Notes: generated by a model not told the origin, from the sequence alone. A stretch of 64,000 nt of DNA from Serratia nematodiphila DZ0503SBS1 (GCF_000738675.1 NZ_JPUX01000001.1:2728001-2792000); one strand, 5' to 3'. Positions 43,441 to 52,930 are shown, numbered from the stretch's first letter. Made by a program: numbers and translations.

Positions 43441-44904
43441 ATGTCCCAAACCCAGGAAAAGATCTGGAAAGCGATAGCGCCGCTGGCGGTGCTCGCGATC
43501 CTGTTATTGATACCGGTGCCCGACGGCATGCCGCCGCAGGCGTGGCACTACTTCGCCATCTTCGTGGCGATGATCGTCGGCATGATTCTGGAGCCGATCC
43601 CGGCCACCGCCATCAGCTTTATCGCGGTGACTGTCAGCGTGCTCAGCGCCAACTGGGTGCTGTTCGGTGCGCAGGAACTGGCGGAGCCGGGTTTCAAGGC
43701 CGGTAAAGAGGCGCTGAAATGGGGGCTGGCGGGCTTCTCCAGCACCACCGTCTGGCTGGTGTTCGGCGCCTTTATTTTTGCGCTGGGCTACGAGGCCACC
43801 GGGCTGGGGCGGCGCATCGCGCTGTTCCTGGTGAAATTCATGGGCAAGCGTACGCTGACGCTGGGCTATGCGGTGGTGATCATCGATATCCTGCTGGCGC
43901 CGTTCACGCCGTCCAACACCGCGCGCACCGGCGGCACGGTGTTCCCGGTGGTGAAAAACCTGCCGCCGCTGTTCGATTCCTTCCCTAACGATCCCTCTTC
44001 GCGCCGCATCGGCGGTTACCTGATGTGGATGATGGTGGTCGGCACCAGCATCAGCTCCTCGATGTTCGTCACCGGCGCCGCGCCGAACGTGCTGGGCATC
44101 GAGTTCGTCGGCAAGATAGCCGGGGTGCACATCAGCTGGATGCAGTGGTTCCTGGCGTTCCTGCCGGTCGGCCTGCTGCTGCTGATCATCGCGCCGCTGA
44201 TCTCCTACTATCTGTACAAGCCGGGCGTGACCCACAGCAGCGAAGTGGCCGCCTGGGCGAATACCGCGCTGGGGGAAATGGGCAAGCTGACGCGCAAGGA
44301 GTACACCCTGATCGGCCTGGTGCTGCTCAGCCTGTGCCTGTGGGTGTTCGGCGGCAAGGTGCTGGACGCCACCGCGGTGTGCCTGTTGGCGGTGTCGCTG
44401 ATGCTGGCGCTGCACGTGGTGTCGTGGAAAGAGATCACCAAATATTCCAGCGCCTGGAATACGCTGGTTAACCTGGCGACGCTGGTGGTGATGGCCAACG
44501 GCCTGACGCGCTCCGGCTTTATCGACTGGTTCGCCCAGACCATGAGCACCCACCTGGACGGCTTCTCGCCGAACATGACGGTGGTGGCGCTGGTGCTGGT
44601 GTTCTACTTCGCCCACTACCTGTTCGCCAGCCTGTCGGCGCACACCGCCACCATGCTGCCGGTGATCCTGGCGGTCGGCAAAGGGTTGCCGGGCGTGCCG
44701 ATGGAGCAGCTGTCGATGCTGCTGGTGCTGTCGATCGGCATCATGGGCGTGCTGACGCCGTACGCCACCGGGCCGGGGGTGATCATCTACGGCTGCGGCT
44801 ACGTGAAATCGAAAGACTACTGGCGCCTGGGCGGCATTCTCGGCGTGGTGTACATCGCCGCGCTGCTGCTGATCGGCTGGCCGATCATGAGCCTGTGGTA
44901 CTGA
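43441..44904 (+). CDS. citT: Citrate:succinate antiporter
   Basis: A 487-residue DASS-family carrier, the same length as E. coli CitT, with about 12 hydrophobic segments. FTPSNTARTGGTVFPVVKNL and the late VLTPYATGPGVIIYGCGYV are the substrate-binding SNT/TPxxxG motifs. AGGAG precedes the ATG at 43441. This antiporter in place of CitS-Oad genes indicates the E. coli-type fermentation, where succinate leaves as citrate enters. Confidence 0.93.
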   Translation: MSQTQEKIWKAIAPLAVLAILLLIPVPDGMPPQAWHYFAIFVAMIVGMILEPIPATAISFIAVTVSVLSANWVLFGAQELAEPGFKAGKEALKWGLAGFSSTTVWLVFGAFIFALGYEATGLGRRIALFLVKFMGKRTLTLGYAVVIIDILLAPFTPSNTARTGGTVFPVVKNLPPLFDSFPNDPSSRRIGGYLMWMMVVGTSISSSMFVTGAAPNVLGIEFVGKIAGVHISWMQWFLAFLPVGLLLLIIAPLISYYLYKPGVTHSSEVAAWANTALGEMGKLTRKEYTLIGLVLLSLCLWVFGGKVLDATAVCLLAVSLMLALHVVSWKEITKYSSAWNTLVNLATLVVMANGLTRSGFIDWFAQTMSTHLDGFSPNMTVVALVLVFYFAHYLFASLSAHTATMLPVILAVGKGLPGVPMEQLSMLLVLSIGIMGVLTPYATGPGVIIYGCGYVKSKDYWRLGGILGVVYIAALLLIGWPIMSLWY

Positions 44905-44913
44905 GTTGACGCA

Positions 44914-44939
44914 CAGCGGCCGCCGCCCGGCGGCCGCTG
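44914..44939 (+). terminator. Terminator after citT
   Basis: CAGCGGCCGCC pairs with GGCGGCCGCTG around a short GCCC loop, followed after a few bases by TCTTTTC. Confidence 0.6.
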
Positions 44940-45050
44940 GTACGATCTTTTCCCGTGAACCCTGTCACACACTTGTCACACTAACCCCGCCATCATACGC
45001 AGGCAAACGCTAACACCTTAAAAATAATCATTTTCCGGGAGCCTCTGCGG

Positions 45051-46280
45051 ATGAGAAAAAAAACGTTATTGCTGTGCCTGCCCTTGTTATTCACCGGGAA
45101 CGCGCTGGCGGACGCCGGCGGTTATCAACTGGAACAGGTGCTGGTGATGAGCCGCCATAACCTGCGCGCGCCGCTGGCCAACAACGGCAGCGTGCTGGCG
45201 CAGTCCACGCCGAAGGCCTGGCCGGCCTGGGAAACGCCGGGCGGCCAGCTGACCACCAAGGGCGGGGTGCTGGAAGTGTACATGGGGCACTACTTCAACG
45301 CCTGGCTGAAGCAGACCGGCCTGTTGCCGCAAGAGGGCTGCCCGACCGCCGGCAGCGTGTACGTCTACGCCAACAGCCTGCAGCGCACGGTGGCCACCGC
45401 ACAGTTCTTCAGCAACGGCGCGTTCCCGGGCTGCGACGTCAGCGTGCACCATCAGGACAAGATGGGCGAGATGGATCCGACTTTCAACCCGATCATCACC
45501 GACACCAGCGAAGCCTTCAACCAGCAGGCGCTGGCGGCGATGAACGCCGCGCTGGGATCGCTGAAGCTGGACGCCTCGTATAAACAGCTGGCGAAGATCA
45601 TCGATTACAAGGATTCCGCCGCCTGCAAGACCGACAAACACTGCGACCTGACCAAAGAAACCAGCGTGATGAGCGCGGTGCCGGGCAAAGAGCCGGGTGT
45701 CTCCGGCCCGCTGCGGGTGGGCAACTCGCTGGTGGACGCCTTTATGCTGCAGTACTACGAAGGTTTCCCGATGAAAGAGGTGGCCTGGGGCAAAATCGCT
45801 ACCCCGCAGCAGTGGAAGCAGCTGGCGCAGTTGAAAGACGGCTATCAGGATTCGCTGTTCACCTCGCCGGTGGTGGCGCAAAACGTCGCCAAACCGCTGC
45901 TGACTTATATCAACAACGCGCTGCTCGGCGAGCGCAAACCGGACGCGCCGAAGCTGACGGTGCTGGTCGGCCACGACTCCAATATCGCTTCGCTGCTGTC
46001 GGCCATGCAGTTCCAGCCGTATCAGCTGCCGCAGCAGTACGAGAAAACGCCGATCGGCGGCAAGCTGGTGTTCCAACGCTGGCGCGACGCGCAGAACGAC
46101 CGTGAATTGCTGAAGATCGAGTACGTCTATCAGTCCACCGAACAGCTGCGCAAGGCGACGCCGCTGACGCTGCAAACCCCGCCGCAGCGGGTAACGCTGG
46201 CGCTGAAAGGCTGCCCGATCGACAAGGACGGTTTCTGCGCCTGGAGCGATTTTGAAAAGACCATGAAGGGCATCCTGTAA
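45051..46280 (+). CDS. agp: Periplasmic glucose-1-phosphatase
   Basis: A 409-residue histidine acid phosphatase. Signal peptide residues 1-20 end ALA-DAGG. The active-site motif SRHNLRAP places Arg35 and nucleophile His36, and HD in LVGHDSN (308-309) supplies the acid. Asn in the RHN motif and the HDSN tetrad are typical of Agp rather than AppA. It releases phosphate from glucose-1-phosphate in the periplasm and also has inositol-phosphate activity in homologues. It stands alone. Confidence 0.93.
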   Translation: MRKKTLLLCLPLLFTGNALADAGGYQLEQVLVMSRHNLRAPLANNGSVLAQSTPKAWPAWETPGGQLTTKGGVLEVYMGHYFNAWLKQTGLLPQEGCPTAGSVYVYANSLQRTVATAQFFSNGAFPGCDVSVHHQDKMGEMDPTFNPIITDTSEAFNQQALAAMNAALGSLKLDASYKQLAKIIDYKDSAACKTDKHCDLTKETSVMSAVPGKEPGVSGPLRVGNSLVDAFMLQYYEGFPMKEVAWGKIATPQQWKQLAQLKDGYQDSLFTSPVVAQNVAKPLLTYINNALLGERKPDAPKLTVLVGHDSNIASLLSAMQFQPYQLPQQYEKTPIGGKLVFQRWRDAQNDRELLKIEYVYQSTEQLRKATPLTLQTPPQRVTLALKGCPIDKDGFCAWSDFEKTMKGIL

Positions 46281-46286
46281 TGCCCA

Positions 46287-46314
46287 GCCTCTCTCCCGAA
46301 TGCGGGGGAGAGGC
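46287..46314 (+). terminator. Hairpin after agp
   Basis: GCCTCTCTCCCG pairs with CGGGGGAGAGGC (one G-U) around AATG, then a pyrimidine-rich CTCTTCCC. It is a stable stem with a weak U tract. Confidence 0.6.
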
Positions 46315-46441
46315 CTCTTCCCATCCCGGCTAACGCGCCGCCGTGCCGGCCTTAACGCCATTTATTTTGCCCAGGGTCATTGTTGCAGGCGGTTTCGGGG
46401 GCTAACATCATCAGCCTGCCTGCTTATCATGGATACCGCCG

Positions 46442-47134
46442 TTGCCCACTTTTATCCGCAATATCGAATTTTTCACGCCGGACGGCTATCCGGGCCAGGT
46501 GGCGCGCTGCCAGTTTGCGCTGGCGGATTACCGCGACGACAGTTTTTCTGAGGCGGGCTTTGCGCTGCCGGACCATCTGGCGCGCGCGGTGCCGAAACGC
46601 CGTGCGGAGTATCTGGCCGGGCGTGTTCTGGCGCGCCAGCTGTTGGCGCCACTCGGTTTCGCCGACTTCACCCTGGCGCGCGGCGAAGATCGCGCGCCGC
46701 AGTGGCCGCCGGGCATCGCCGGGGCGCTGAGCCATAATTCGCATACCGCGCTATGCGCCGTGCATCGCGAGAGCGGGCTGGGCGGCGTTGGGCTGGACGT
46801 GGAGACGTTGCTGTCCGTGGAGCGAGCTGAGGAGCTGTGGAGCGCGATCGTTTCACCGGCGGAGCGCGAGGCGTTGCTGGGCGAAACGCTGCCGTTCAAC
46901 GCGCTGCTGACGCTGACGTTTTCCGCCAAAGAGAGCCTGTTTAAGGCGCTGTATCCGCAGGTGCGTTGTTACTTCGATTTTCTTGATGCGCGCATGACGG
47001 CCGTGGATGTGCAGCGGCAGACGTTCGTATTAGAGCTGCTTAAGACATTGACGCCGCATTGCCCCGCCGGGCGCCGGTTCAGCGGGCATTTTTGGCGTGA
47101 AGGTGACGACGTCACGACCTTTATTTTTTGCTAA
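46442..47134 (+). CDS. entD: 4'-Phosphopantetheinyl transferase EntD-type
   Basis: A 230-residue PPTase. GALSHNSHTALCAV, GVGLDVETLL (metal-binding Asp) and TLTFSAKESLFKALYP are the core motifs. It activates carrier domains of siderophore synthetases. No ATG lies in frame at the right place, so the start is taken as TTG at 46442, with a poor GGAT-like ribosome site. Only entC and entA of the dihydroxybenzoate pathway lie downstream. Confidence 0.85.
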   Translation: MPTFIRNIEFFTPDGYPGQVARCQFALADYRDDSFSEAGFALPDHLARAVPKRRAEYLAGRVLARQLLAPLGFADFTLARGEDRAPQWPPGIAGALSHNSHTALCAVHRESGLGGVGLDVETLLSVERAEELWSAIVSPAEREALLGETLPFNALLTLTFSAKESLFKALYPQVRCYFDFLDARMTAVDVQRQTFVLELLKTLTPHCPAGRRFSGHFWREGDDVTTFIFC

Positions 47135-47262
47135 AATCCAATAATAACAATGTGTTATTTATTTTCGTGCCGTAACGCAGATTTGACGCAGCGGGCGGAA
47201 AGATTCATTCATCGGAGATTGACCCACGGTGGGGAACCGGTGTAATTTACCATCCCTTTACA

Positions 47263-47297
47263 GCTAATGATAACTATTCGCATAAACATTATCATTG
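47263..47297. promoter_or_regulatory. Fur-box region upstream of entC
   Basis: Two adjacent sequences resemble the Fur site: AATGATAACTATT (near 47266) matches AATGATAATCATT at 11 of 13 positions, and AAACATTATCATT (near 47284) matches it in reverse. They overlap a possible TTTACA -35 at 47257-47262. Iron-repressed expression of entCA is therefore likely. Confidence 0.65.
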
Positions 47298-47323
47298 GTG
47301 AGGCGCAACAAAGGAGTGGTCTT

Positions 47324-48514
47324 GTGGCGACACTGACGACAGAAAACCAAACCTTCCCCGGGTTTGCGTACGCCGAACAATCGACCTTTTTGTACCGGTC
47401 CGAATTCCGTTCCCTCTCCGCCAGCGGCGTGTTCGAGCGCATTGAGACGCCGGCGTTCGGCGGCGAGCAGGAAGACAGCGCGCTGGCGCAGCATATCCGC
47501 CAGGCGTTGGCGCGCGCCAAAGCCGCCGGCCAGGCGGCACCGGTGGTGGTGGGCGCCATTCCGTTCGATACGCGCCGGCCTTCCAGCCTGTACGTGCCTG
47601 AAAACTGCCAGTTTGTCGCCAACGACAGCTTTACCCGCGCCGCGCGCCCGATGCTGCAACAGCCGCATCGCCTGGCCGCCTGCACCAGCATTCCGGACGA
47701 GCCGCGCTTCAAGCACGCGGTGGCGGAAGCGGTCAGCCGCTTCAAACAAGGCAAGCTGGACAAGGCGGTGCTGTCGCGCATCCTCGACATCGAGCTGGAG
47801 CAGCCGGTGGCGGGTCACCAAATCCTCAATAACCTGATGGTGCAGAACCCGACCGGATACCACTTCTCCCTGCCGCTGGCCGATGGCGGCGTGCTGCTCG
47901 GCGCCAGCCCGGAGCTGCTGATCCGCAAGCAGGGCGGCGAAATCCACACCAATCCGCTGGCGGGGTCGGCGCGCCGTCAGGACGATGCGCGGCAGGATCG
48001 CCTCGGCAGCGAGCGCCTGATGCGCTCGACCAAAGACAAATACGAACACAAACTGGTGATCGACGACATTCGTCGGCGCCTGGCGCCGCTGTGCGCCAGC
48101 CTGAGCGTACCGAGCGGCCCGTCGCTGCTCAGCACCGGCACCATGTGGCACCTGTCCACCCGCATTCGCGGCGAGTTGCTGAACCCCGCGCTCAACGTGA
48201 TGCAACTGGCCTGCCTGCTGCATCCGACGCCGGCGCTGTGCGGCTTCCCGACCGAGAGCGCCCGCCAATTGATCGCCGATCTGGAACCGCACGATCGCGG
48301 CCTGTTCAGCGGCATCGTCGGCTGGTGCGACGCCAACGGCGACGGCGAGTGGGCGATCGTCATCCGCAGCGGCCTGCTGCGCGGCAACCGGGTGCGTCTG
48401 TTCGCCGGCGCGGGCATCGTCGCCGCCTCGACGCCGCAGTCCGAGTGGATGGAAACCGCCGCCAAACTGGGCACCATGCTCAACGCTTTCGGCCTGAACA
48501 GCGGCGCGCTGTAG
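47324..48514 (+). CDS. entC: Isochorismate synthase
   Basis: A 396-residue chorismate-utilising enzyme (E. coli EntC is 391). Motifs include FKHAVAEAVSRFKQGKLDKAVLSR, LGASPELLIRK, NPLAGSARR and the metal-binding GLFSGIVGW region. It converts chorismate to isochorismate. The start is GTG at 47324 with AAGGAG 7 nt upstream; the in-frame ATG further up lies in the Fur region. Confidence 0.93.
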   Translation: MATLTTENQTFPGFAYAEQSTFLYRSEFRSLSASGVFERIETPAFGGEQEDSALAQHIRQALARAKAAGQAAPVVVGAIPFDTRRPSSLYVPENCQFVANDSFTRAARPMLQQPHRLAACTSIPDEPRFKHAVAEAVSRFKQGKLDKAVLSRILDIELEQPVAGHQILNNLMVQNPTGYHFSLPLADGGVLLGASPELLIRKQGGEIHTNPLAGSARRQDDARQDRLGSERLMRSTKDKYEHKLVIDDIRRRLAPLCASLSVPSGPSLLSTGTMWHLSTRIRGELLNPALNVMQLACLLHPTPALCGFPTESARQLIADLEPHDRGLFSGIVGWCDANGDGEWAIVIRSGLLRGNRVRLFAGAGIVAASTPQSEWMETAAKLGTMLNAFGLNSGAL

Positions 48515-48567
48515 GGCCACTGTGCGGCGCAGCGCGCCGCATCACATGCTTTTCGCAGGAGACAACG

Positions 48568-48618
48568 ATGAACAACAACATGACCCGGCTGTGCGCCCGG
48601 ATGGCGGTGCGCGCATGA
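48568..48618 (+). CDS. 16-codon ORF between entC and entA
   Basis: CAGGAGACAACGATG is a strong start, and the frame encodes MNNNMTRLCARMAVRA. Its TGA overlaps the entA ATG (ATGA), so its ribosomes would reinitiate on entA, which has no good ribosome site of its own. In E. coli entE and entB occupy this place. This may be a leader or the scar of a deletion. Confidence 0.45.
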   Translation: MNNNMTRLCARMAVRA

Positions 48619-49373
48619 GCATTCAGATGGATTTCACCGGCAAACGCGTGTGGGTGACCGGCGCGGCGCGCGGCATCGGCGAGCAGATCGCCCGGCATTT
48701 TTTGACGCAGGGCGCCGAGGTGGTGGGGTTTGACCGCGAGTTCGCCAACCCGGATCTGCCTTACCCTTGCGTGACGCTGGACATCAGCCGGCCGGAGCAG
48801 GTGGAGGCGGTGTGCCGCCAACAGCTGGCGGAAAACCCGCGACTGGACGTGTTGGTCAATGCCGCCGGCATTCTGCGCATGGGCAATACTGAAGATCTGA
48901 GCGTGGATGACTGGCACCAGTGCATCAACGTCAACGCCTCGGGGGCGTTTTACCTGTTCCGCGCCGTGCTGCCGCACTTCAAGGCGCAGCGCAGCGGGGC
49001 GATCGTCAGCATCGGCTCCAACGCCGCGCACGTGCCGCGCGCGCAGATGGCGGCCTACTGCGCCTCCAAGGCGGCGCTGACCAGCCTGAACCACTGCGTG
49101 GGGCTGGAGATGGCGCCGTTCGGTGTGCGCTGCAATCTGGTGTCGCCGGGCTCGACCGACACGCCGATGCAGCGCGGCATGTGGCAGACCGACGATGCAC
49201 AGCAGCGCACCATCGCCGGCTTCCCCGAGCTGTTCAAACTGGGGATCCCGCTGGGTAAAATCGCCCGCCCGGACGAGATCGCCAACGCGGTGTTGTTCCT
49301 GGCCTCCGACTTGGCCAGCCACATCACCATGCAGGATATCGTGATCGACGGCGGCGCCACGCTGGCCGCCTGA
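48615..49373 (+). CDS. entA: 2,3-Dihydro-2,3-dihydroxybenzoate dehydrogenase
   Basis: A 252-residue short-chain dehydrogenase. The NAD motif VTGAARGIGEQIA is at residues ~14-26, LDVLVNAAGIL follows, and the catalytic Tyr-Lys pair is in AAYCASKAAL. The C-terminal DIVIDGGATL is standard. It oxidises 2,3-dihydro-2,3-dihydroxybenzoate to 2,3-dihydroxybenzoate with NAD+. The isochorismatase (EntB) between EntC and EntA is missing from this locus. Starts at 48615 by coupling to the 16-codon ORF. Confidence 0.93.
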   Translation: MSIQMDFTGKRVWVTGAARGIGEQIARHFLTQGAEVVGFDREFANPDLPYPCVTLDISRPEQVEAVCRQQLAENPRLDVLVNAAGILRMGNTEDLSVDDWHQCINVNASGAFYLFRAVLPHFKAQRSGAIVSIGSNAAHVPRAQMAAYCASKAALTSLNHCVGLEMAPFGVRCNLVSPGSTDTPMQRGMWQTDDAQQRTIAGFPELFKLGIPLGKIARPDEIANAVLFLASDLASHITMQDIVIDGGATLAA

Positions 49374-49374
49374 G

Positions 49375-50259
49375 TCAGACCCGCTGGCGGCGCAGCAGGT
49401 GTTGCGCACCTTCCGCCGCCAGCAGCAGCACCGCCAGCCAGATCGCCAGATAGGTTGGCCATTCGCTTTGGCTGATGTTCTCGCCGAGCAGCAGCGCGAC
49501 GATCACCAGCAGCACCGGTTCCACATAGCTCAGCAGGCCGAACAGGCTGAACGGCAGCAGGCGGCTGGCGAGGATGTAGCACACCAATGCCACGGCGCTG
49601 ATGACGCCGAGCAGCGGAATGCGCCAATACAGCTCGGTATTGATCGGCAGCGCCGCGGCGCCACCGTCGCCGAAGGCGAACCAGGCCGCAGCCGGCAGCA
49701 TCAGCGCCAGCTCGCACCACAGCCCGCCGAGATTGTCGGTGCCGAAACGCCGCCGCAAAATAAAGTAGAGCGGATAACCCAGCGCCACCACCAGCGTCGG
49801 CCACGACACGCCACCCGCCTGATACAGCTCATTGCCCACCCCCACCATGGCGCATGCCACCGCCAGTTTTTGCAGCAGCGACAGCCGATCGCGGTAAATC
49901 AAACGGCCCACCAGCACCATCGTCAGCGGCAGCAGAAAATAGCCGAGCGATACGTCGAGCGCCTTGCCGTGCAGCGGCGCCCACAGGAACAGCCACAGCT
50001 GCACCCCCAGCAGCGCCGAGGTGAGCAGCAGGCCCAGCAGACGCAGCGGCCGTTGGCCGATCCAGGCCAGCGTGTCGCCCACCTTGCGCCAATCGCCGGA
50101 CAGCGCCATGAACAGCGTCAGGAACGGCAGCGTCAGCAGCGTGCGCCAGCCGTAGACCTGCTCGCCGTTCAGCGGGGTGAGGGTAGAGGTGAAGTAATAC
50201 ATCGCGCCGAACAAGATGGAGGCGACGACTGAAAGAGTGATGCCCTTAATCACACGCAT
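49375..50259 (-). CDS. rarD: EamA/RarD-type drug/metabolite transporter
   Basis: A 294-residue DMT-superfamily protein with about ten helices. ALDVSLGYFLLPLTMVLVGRLIY and GLLSYVEPVLLVIVALLLGE match the RarD subgroup. Two EamA repeats are apparent (about 5-135 and 150-285). It converges on entA with a 1-bp gap. Substrate unknown. Confidence 0.72.
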   Translation of the reverse strand: MRVIKGITLSVVASILFGAMYYFTSTLTPLNGEQVYGWRTLLTLPFLTLFMALSGDWRKVGDTLAWIGQRPLRLLGLLLTSALLGVQLWLFLWAPLHGKALDVSLGYFLLPLTMVLVGRLIYRDRLSLLQKLAVACAMVGVGNELYQAGGVSWPTLVVALGYPLYFILRRRFGTDNLGGLWCELALMLPAAAWFAFGDGGAAALPINTELYWRIPLLGVISAVALVCYILASRLLPFSLFGLLSYVEPVLLVIVALLLGENISQSEWPTYLAIWLAVLLLAAEGAQHLLRRQRV

Positions 50260-50392
50260 TCCTGGTGAGTGATTGATTTTATGGCGGCTACTGTAGAGAA
50301 ATTTGCCGCCAACAACAATGGCGCCGCCGGGCGCTGGACAATCGGCGGCGGCGGGTTACAATGGGTACTGTGTATTCATACAGGCTTTGGCG

Positions 50393-51040
50393 ATGACAAT
50401 CGATCTTTTTGAAGACGCGCTGCCGCCGCCGTGGCGCGAAGAGATCGCCCCCGGCGCGGTGGTGATGCACGGCTTCGTGCGCGATCACGGGCCGGCACTG
50501 CTGGCGGCGGTGCAGGGCGTGGTGGCCCAGGTGCCGTGGCGGCATTTGACCACCCCCGGCGGGCACGTGATGTCGGTGGCGATGAGCTGGTGCGGCAACG
50601 GCTGGACCAGCGACAGCCGGGGCTACCGCTATTCGGAACGCGACGCGCGCAGCGGCAAACGCTGGCCGGCCATTCCGCCGATCCTGATGGCGCTGGCGGA
50701 CGAAGCTGCGCAGCAGGCGGGCTTCGGCCCCTTCGTGCCGGATTCCTGCCTGATGAACCGTTACGATCCGGGCAGCAAGCTGTCGCTGCATCAGGATAAA
50801 GACGAACACGACTTCGGCGCGCCGATCGTCTCGGTGTCGCTCGGGCTGCCGGCGGTGTTTCAGTTCGGCGGCCTGCAGCGCAGCGACCGGGCGCGGCGCA
50901 TTCCGCTGGCGCACGGCGATGTGGTGGTGTGGGGCGGCCCATCGCGGCTCTGTTTTCACGGCATCCTGCCGGTCAAGGAAGGCTACCACTCGCTGGTGGG
51001 GCCGCACCGCATCAACATCACGCTACGCAAGGCGCTTTAG
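50393..51040 (+). CDS. alkB: DNA oxidative demethylase AlkB
   Basis: A 215-residue Fe(II)/2-oxoglutarate dioxygenase that repairs 1-methyladenine and 3-methylcytosine. The iron ligands are His133 and Asp135 (SLHQDKDEHD) and His189 (CFHGI). The 2-oxoglutarate-binding Arg pair is in GPHRINITLRKA (206 and 212). NRYDPGSKLSLH is conserved. No ada gene adjoins it. The 3' end overlaps the convergent LysR gene by 18 bp. Confidence 0.93.
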   Translation: MTIDLFEDALPPPWREEIAPGAVVMHGFVRDHGPALLAAVQGVVAQVPWRHLTTPGGHVMSVAMSWCGNGWTSDSRGYRYSERDARSGKRWPAIPPILMALADEAAQQAGFGPFVPDSCLMNRYDPGSKLSLHQDKDEHDFGAPIVSVSLGLPAVFQFGGLQRSDRARRIPLAHGDVVVWGGPSRLCFHGILPVKEGYHSLVGPHRINITLRKAL

Positions 51041-51958
51041 CTGCGGCTCCTGCGCCAGGCAGGCGACGAGATAGTCGATAAACACCCGCAGTTTGGGCGG
51101 CAGATACTGGTTGGGCGCGTAGAGCAACCACAGGCCGCCGTGATAGCTGCTGAGGAAATCCCATTCCGGCAACACCTGCACGATCTCGCCGTCGTCGAGC
51201 GCCTGGCGGGCGGTAAAGTACGGCAGGCTGCCGATGCCGATATGCCGTTTCACCGCGTCCAGCCGCACGCCGGTGTGGTTGGCGGCGTAGCGGCCGCGCA
51301 CGTTGACCGTCACCGTTTTGCCGCTGCGGCGGAATTTCCATTGCGCGTCGCTCGGCGTTTCCCCCAGATAGATGCAGCTGTGCGCCGCCAGATCGTGCGG
51401 GTGCTGCGGCGCGCCGTGCTGCGCCAGGTAGTGCGGCGTGGCGCACAGCAGATGGTCTATTCTCATCAACTGGCGGCCGATCAACCCGGGCGACGGGCGA
51501 TCGGTAATGCGCAGCGCCAGATCGACCCGATCGTCTATCAAATCCATGTAGCGATCTTCCAGCCGCAGCCGCACGTCCACCTTCGGGTAGCGGCGCAGGA
51601 ACTCCGGCATGTGCGGATGCAGCACGAAGCGGCCCACCGCTTTGGGTACGCTGACGCTGACCAGTCCTTCTGGCTCCGCGGCGCCACGCCCGCCGATCGC
51701 CATCACCGCGTCGGCCGCCGCCAGCAGGGTGCGGCAGTGCGCAAACACCTCTTCGCCGCTTTCGCTCAGCCGCAGTTTGCGGGTGGTGCGATGCAGCAGC
51801 TGCAGCGCCAGCGCCTGTTCGAGCTTCGCCACGCTGCGGCTGACGGCGGAAGGCGAAGCGCCCAGTTTGCGGGCGGCGGCGGAAAAGCTGCCGCTCTCTA
51901 CCACCTGAACGAAAACGGCCATTTCGGCCAACAGCGCGTAAGAAAGATTTGTGCTCAT
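51023..51958 (-). CDS. LysR-family regulator, CrgA/DmlR-like
   Basis: A 311-residue LysR protein with HTH FVQVVESGSFSAAARKLG and SPSAVSRSVAKLE. The effector domain opens GLVSVSVPKAVGRFVLHPHMPEFL, like CrgA/DmlR-type regulators. The start at 51958 (MSTNLSYA) is preferred; an ATG at 51973 would add five residues. It may control the alanyl-tRNA editing gene 84 bp away (divergent). Confidence 0.85.
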   Translation of the reverse strand: MSTNLSYALLAEMAVFVQVVESGSFSAAARKLGASPSAVSRSVAKLEQALALQLLHRTTRKLRLSESGEEVFAHCRTLLAAADAVMAIGGRGAAEPEGLVSVSVPKAVGRFVLHPHMPEFLRRYPKVDVRLRLEDRYMDLIDDRVDLALRITDRPSPGLIGRQLMRIDHLLCATPHYLAQHGAPQHPHDLAAHSCIYLGETPSDAQWKFRRSGKTVTVNVRGRYAANHTGVRLDAVKRHIGIGSLPYFTARQALDDGEIVQVLPEWDFLSSYHGGLWLLYAPNQYLPPKLRVFIDYLVACLAQEPQLKRLA

Positions 51959-52041
51959 GACGCAAAAGTCCATTGTGATGGCGGCGGATTATCCTCCGAT
52001 TATGGCATGAATATAATGGCTCTCCGAACCGAGGAGAAAAA

Positions 52042-52674
52042 ATGATGACCGAGCGACGTTATTACTACAGCGACGATTTACAGGGCCAGGCGCGGGTGTT
52101 GAGCTGTGCGCCGGCCGAGGCGGGCGCTTACGCCGTGGAACTGGACGCCACGCTGTTCCACCCGCAGGGCGGCGGCCAGCCTTCCGATGTGGGGTCGTTA
52201 GGCGGCGTTACCGTGCTGCGGGTGCAGCAGCAGGGGGATACCGTGGTGCACTTTACCGCCGCGCCGCTGCCGAACGGGCCGGTTACGATGCAAATCGATG
52301 AAGCGCAGCGTCGGCTGCACGCCCGCTGGCACTCCGCTGGGCATCTGATCGGCTGGTTGGGCGAAACCCGGGGCTGGCGGCCGGTCAAGGCGCATCATTG
52401 GCCGGGGGAAGGGCGCATCACTTTCGCGCCGGGATCGGATGCGCAGACGATAGAAGTGGACTTTTTGCAGGCGGAGCTGATGCGTTTGATCGCCGCCGAT
52501 CTGCCGCGCCGCCAGCAGGCGGTGGACGGCCTGCGCCAGGTCGGCTTCGGCGAGTTGCCCGCCTACGGCTGTGGCGGCACCCATGTCGCCGCGTTGGGCG
52601 AGGTGGGCGCGATCGCGATTACCGGCCTAAAGATGAAGAAAGGGCAATTGAACGTGCAATATGAGCTGGGTTGA
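52042..52674 (+). CDS. Alanyl-tRNA editing (AlaX-like) protein
   Basis: A 210-residue free-standing editing domain. The zinc motif is HxxxH (His97-His101 in RWHSAGHLIG) and Cys177/His181 in YGCGGTHV. DATLFHPQGGGQPSDVG is the conserved N-terminal core. It hydrolyses mischarged tRNA-Ala (Ser or Gly). GAGGAG precedes the start. Confidence 0.88.
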   Translation: MMTERRYYYSDDLQGQARVLSCAPAEAGAYAVELDATLFHPQGGGQPSDVGSLGGVTVLRVQQQGDTVVHFTAAPLPNGPVTMQIDEAQRRLHARWHSAGHLIGWLGETRGWRPVKAHHWPGEGRITFAPGSDAQTIEVDFLQAELMRLIAADLPRRQQAVDGLRQVGFGELPAYGCGGTHVAALGEVGAIAITGLKMKKGQLNVQYELG

Positions 52675-52687
52675 ATAAGGGGGCGGC

Positions 52688-52930
52688 TCAGCGCCCGGCC
52701 TGCCGCAGCTGGGTGCAGAATGCGCATTGGCATCCCGCTACCGGCACCGCCGCGCAGCTGCCGATGCTCACCGGCTGGGCGTCCATGGCGTGAAAGCCGT
52801 AAAACAGATTTTCGATGTTTTGTTCCGCCACCCGCGCCTGCTCCGGGCGCGGTTCGGGCACTTTCGACTGAAACGCTGCGGCCTTGCCGGCCAGCAGGCT
52901 GAGAAACAACAGCGACAGCTGGATTTTCAT
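52688..52930 (-). CDS. Small secreted protein with three cysteines
   Basis: An 80-residue protein with a signal peptide (residues 1-19, ending AAA-FQS) and a mature part that contains three Cys (GSCAAVPVAGCQCAFCTQ region). AAGGGAAG is upstream. No family recognised. A thiol-rich metal-binding or periplasmic redox role is possible. Confidence 0.6.
   Translation of the reverse strand: MKIQLSLLFLSLLAGKAAAFQSKVPEPRPEQARVAEQNIENLFYGFHAMDAQPVSIGSCAAVPVAGCQCAFCTQLRQAGR

Noticed and set aside
44940..45050. CRP site upstream of agp
   Set aside because: TGTGAC occurs twice in direct orientation rather than as an inverted pair, so it does not fit a CRP dyad.
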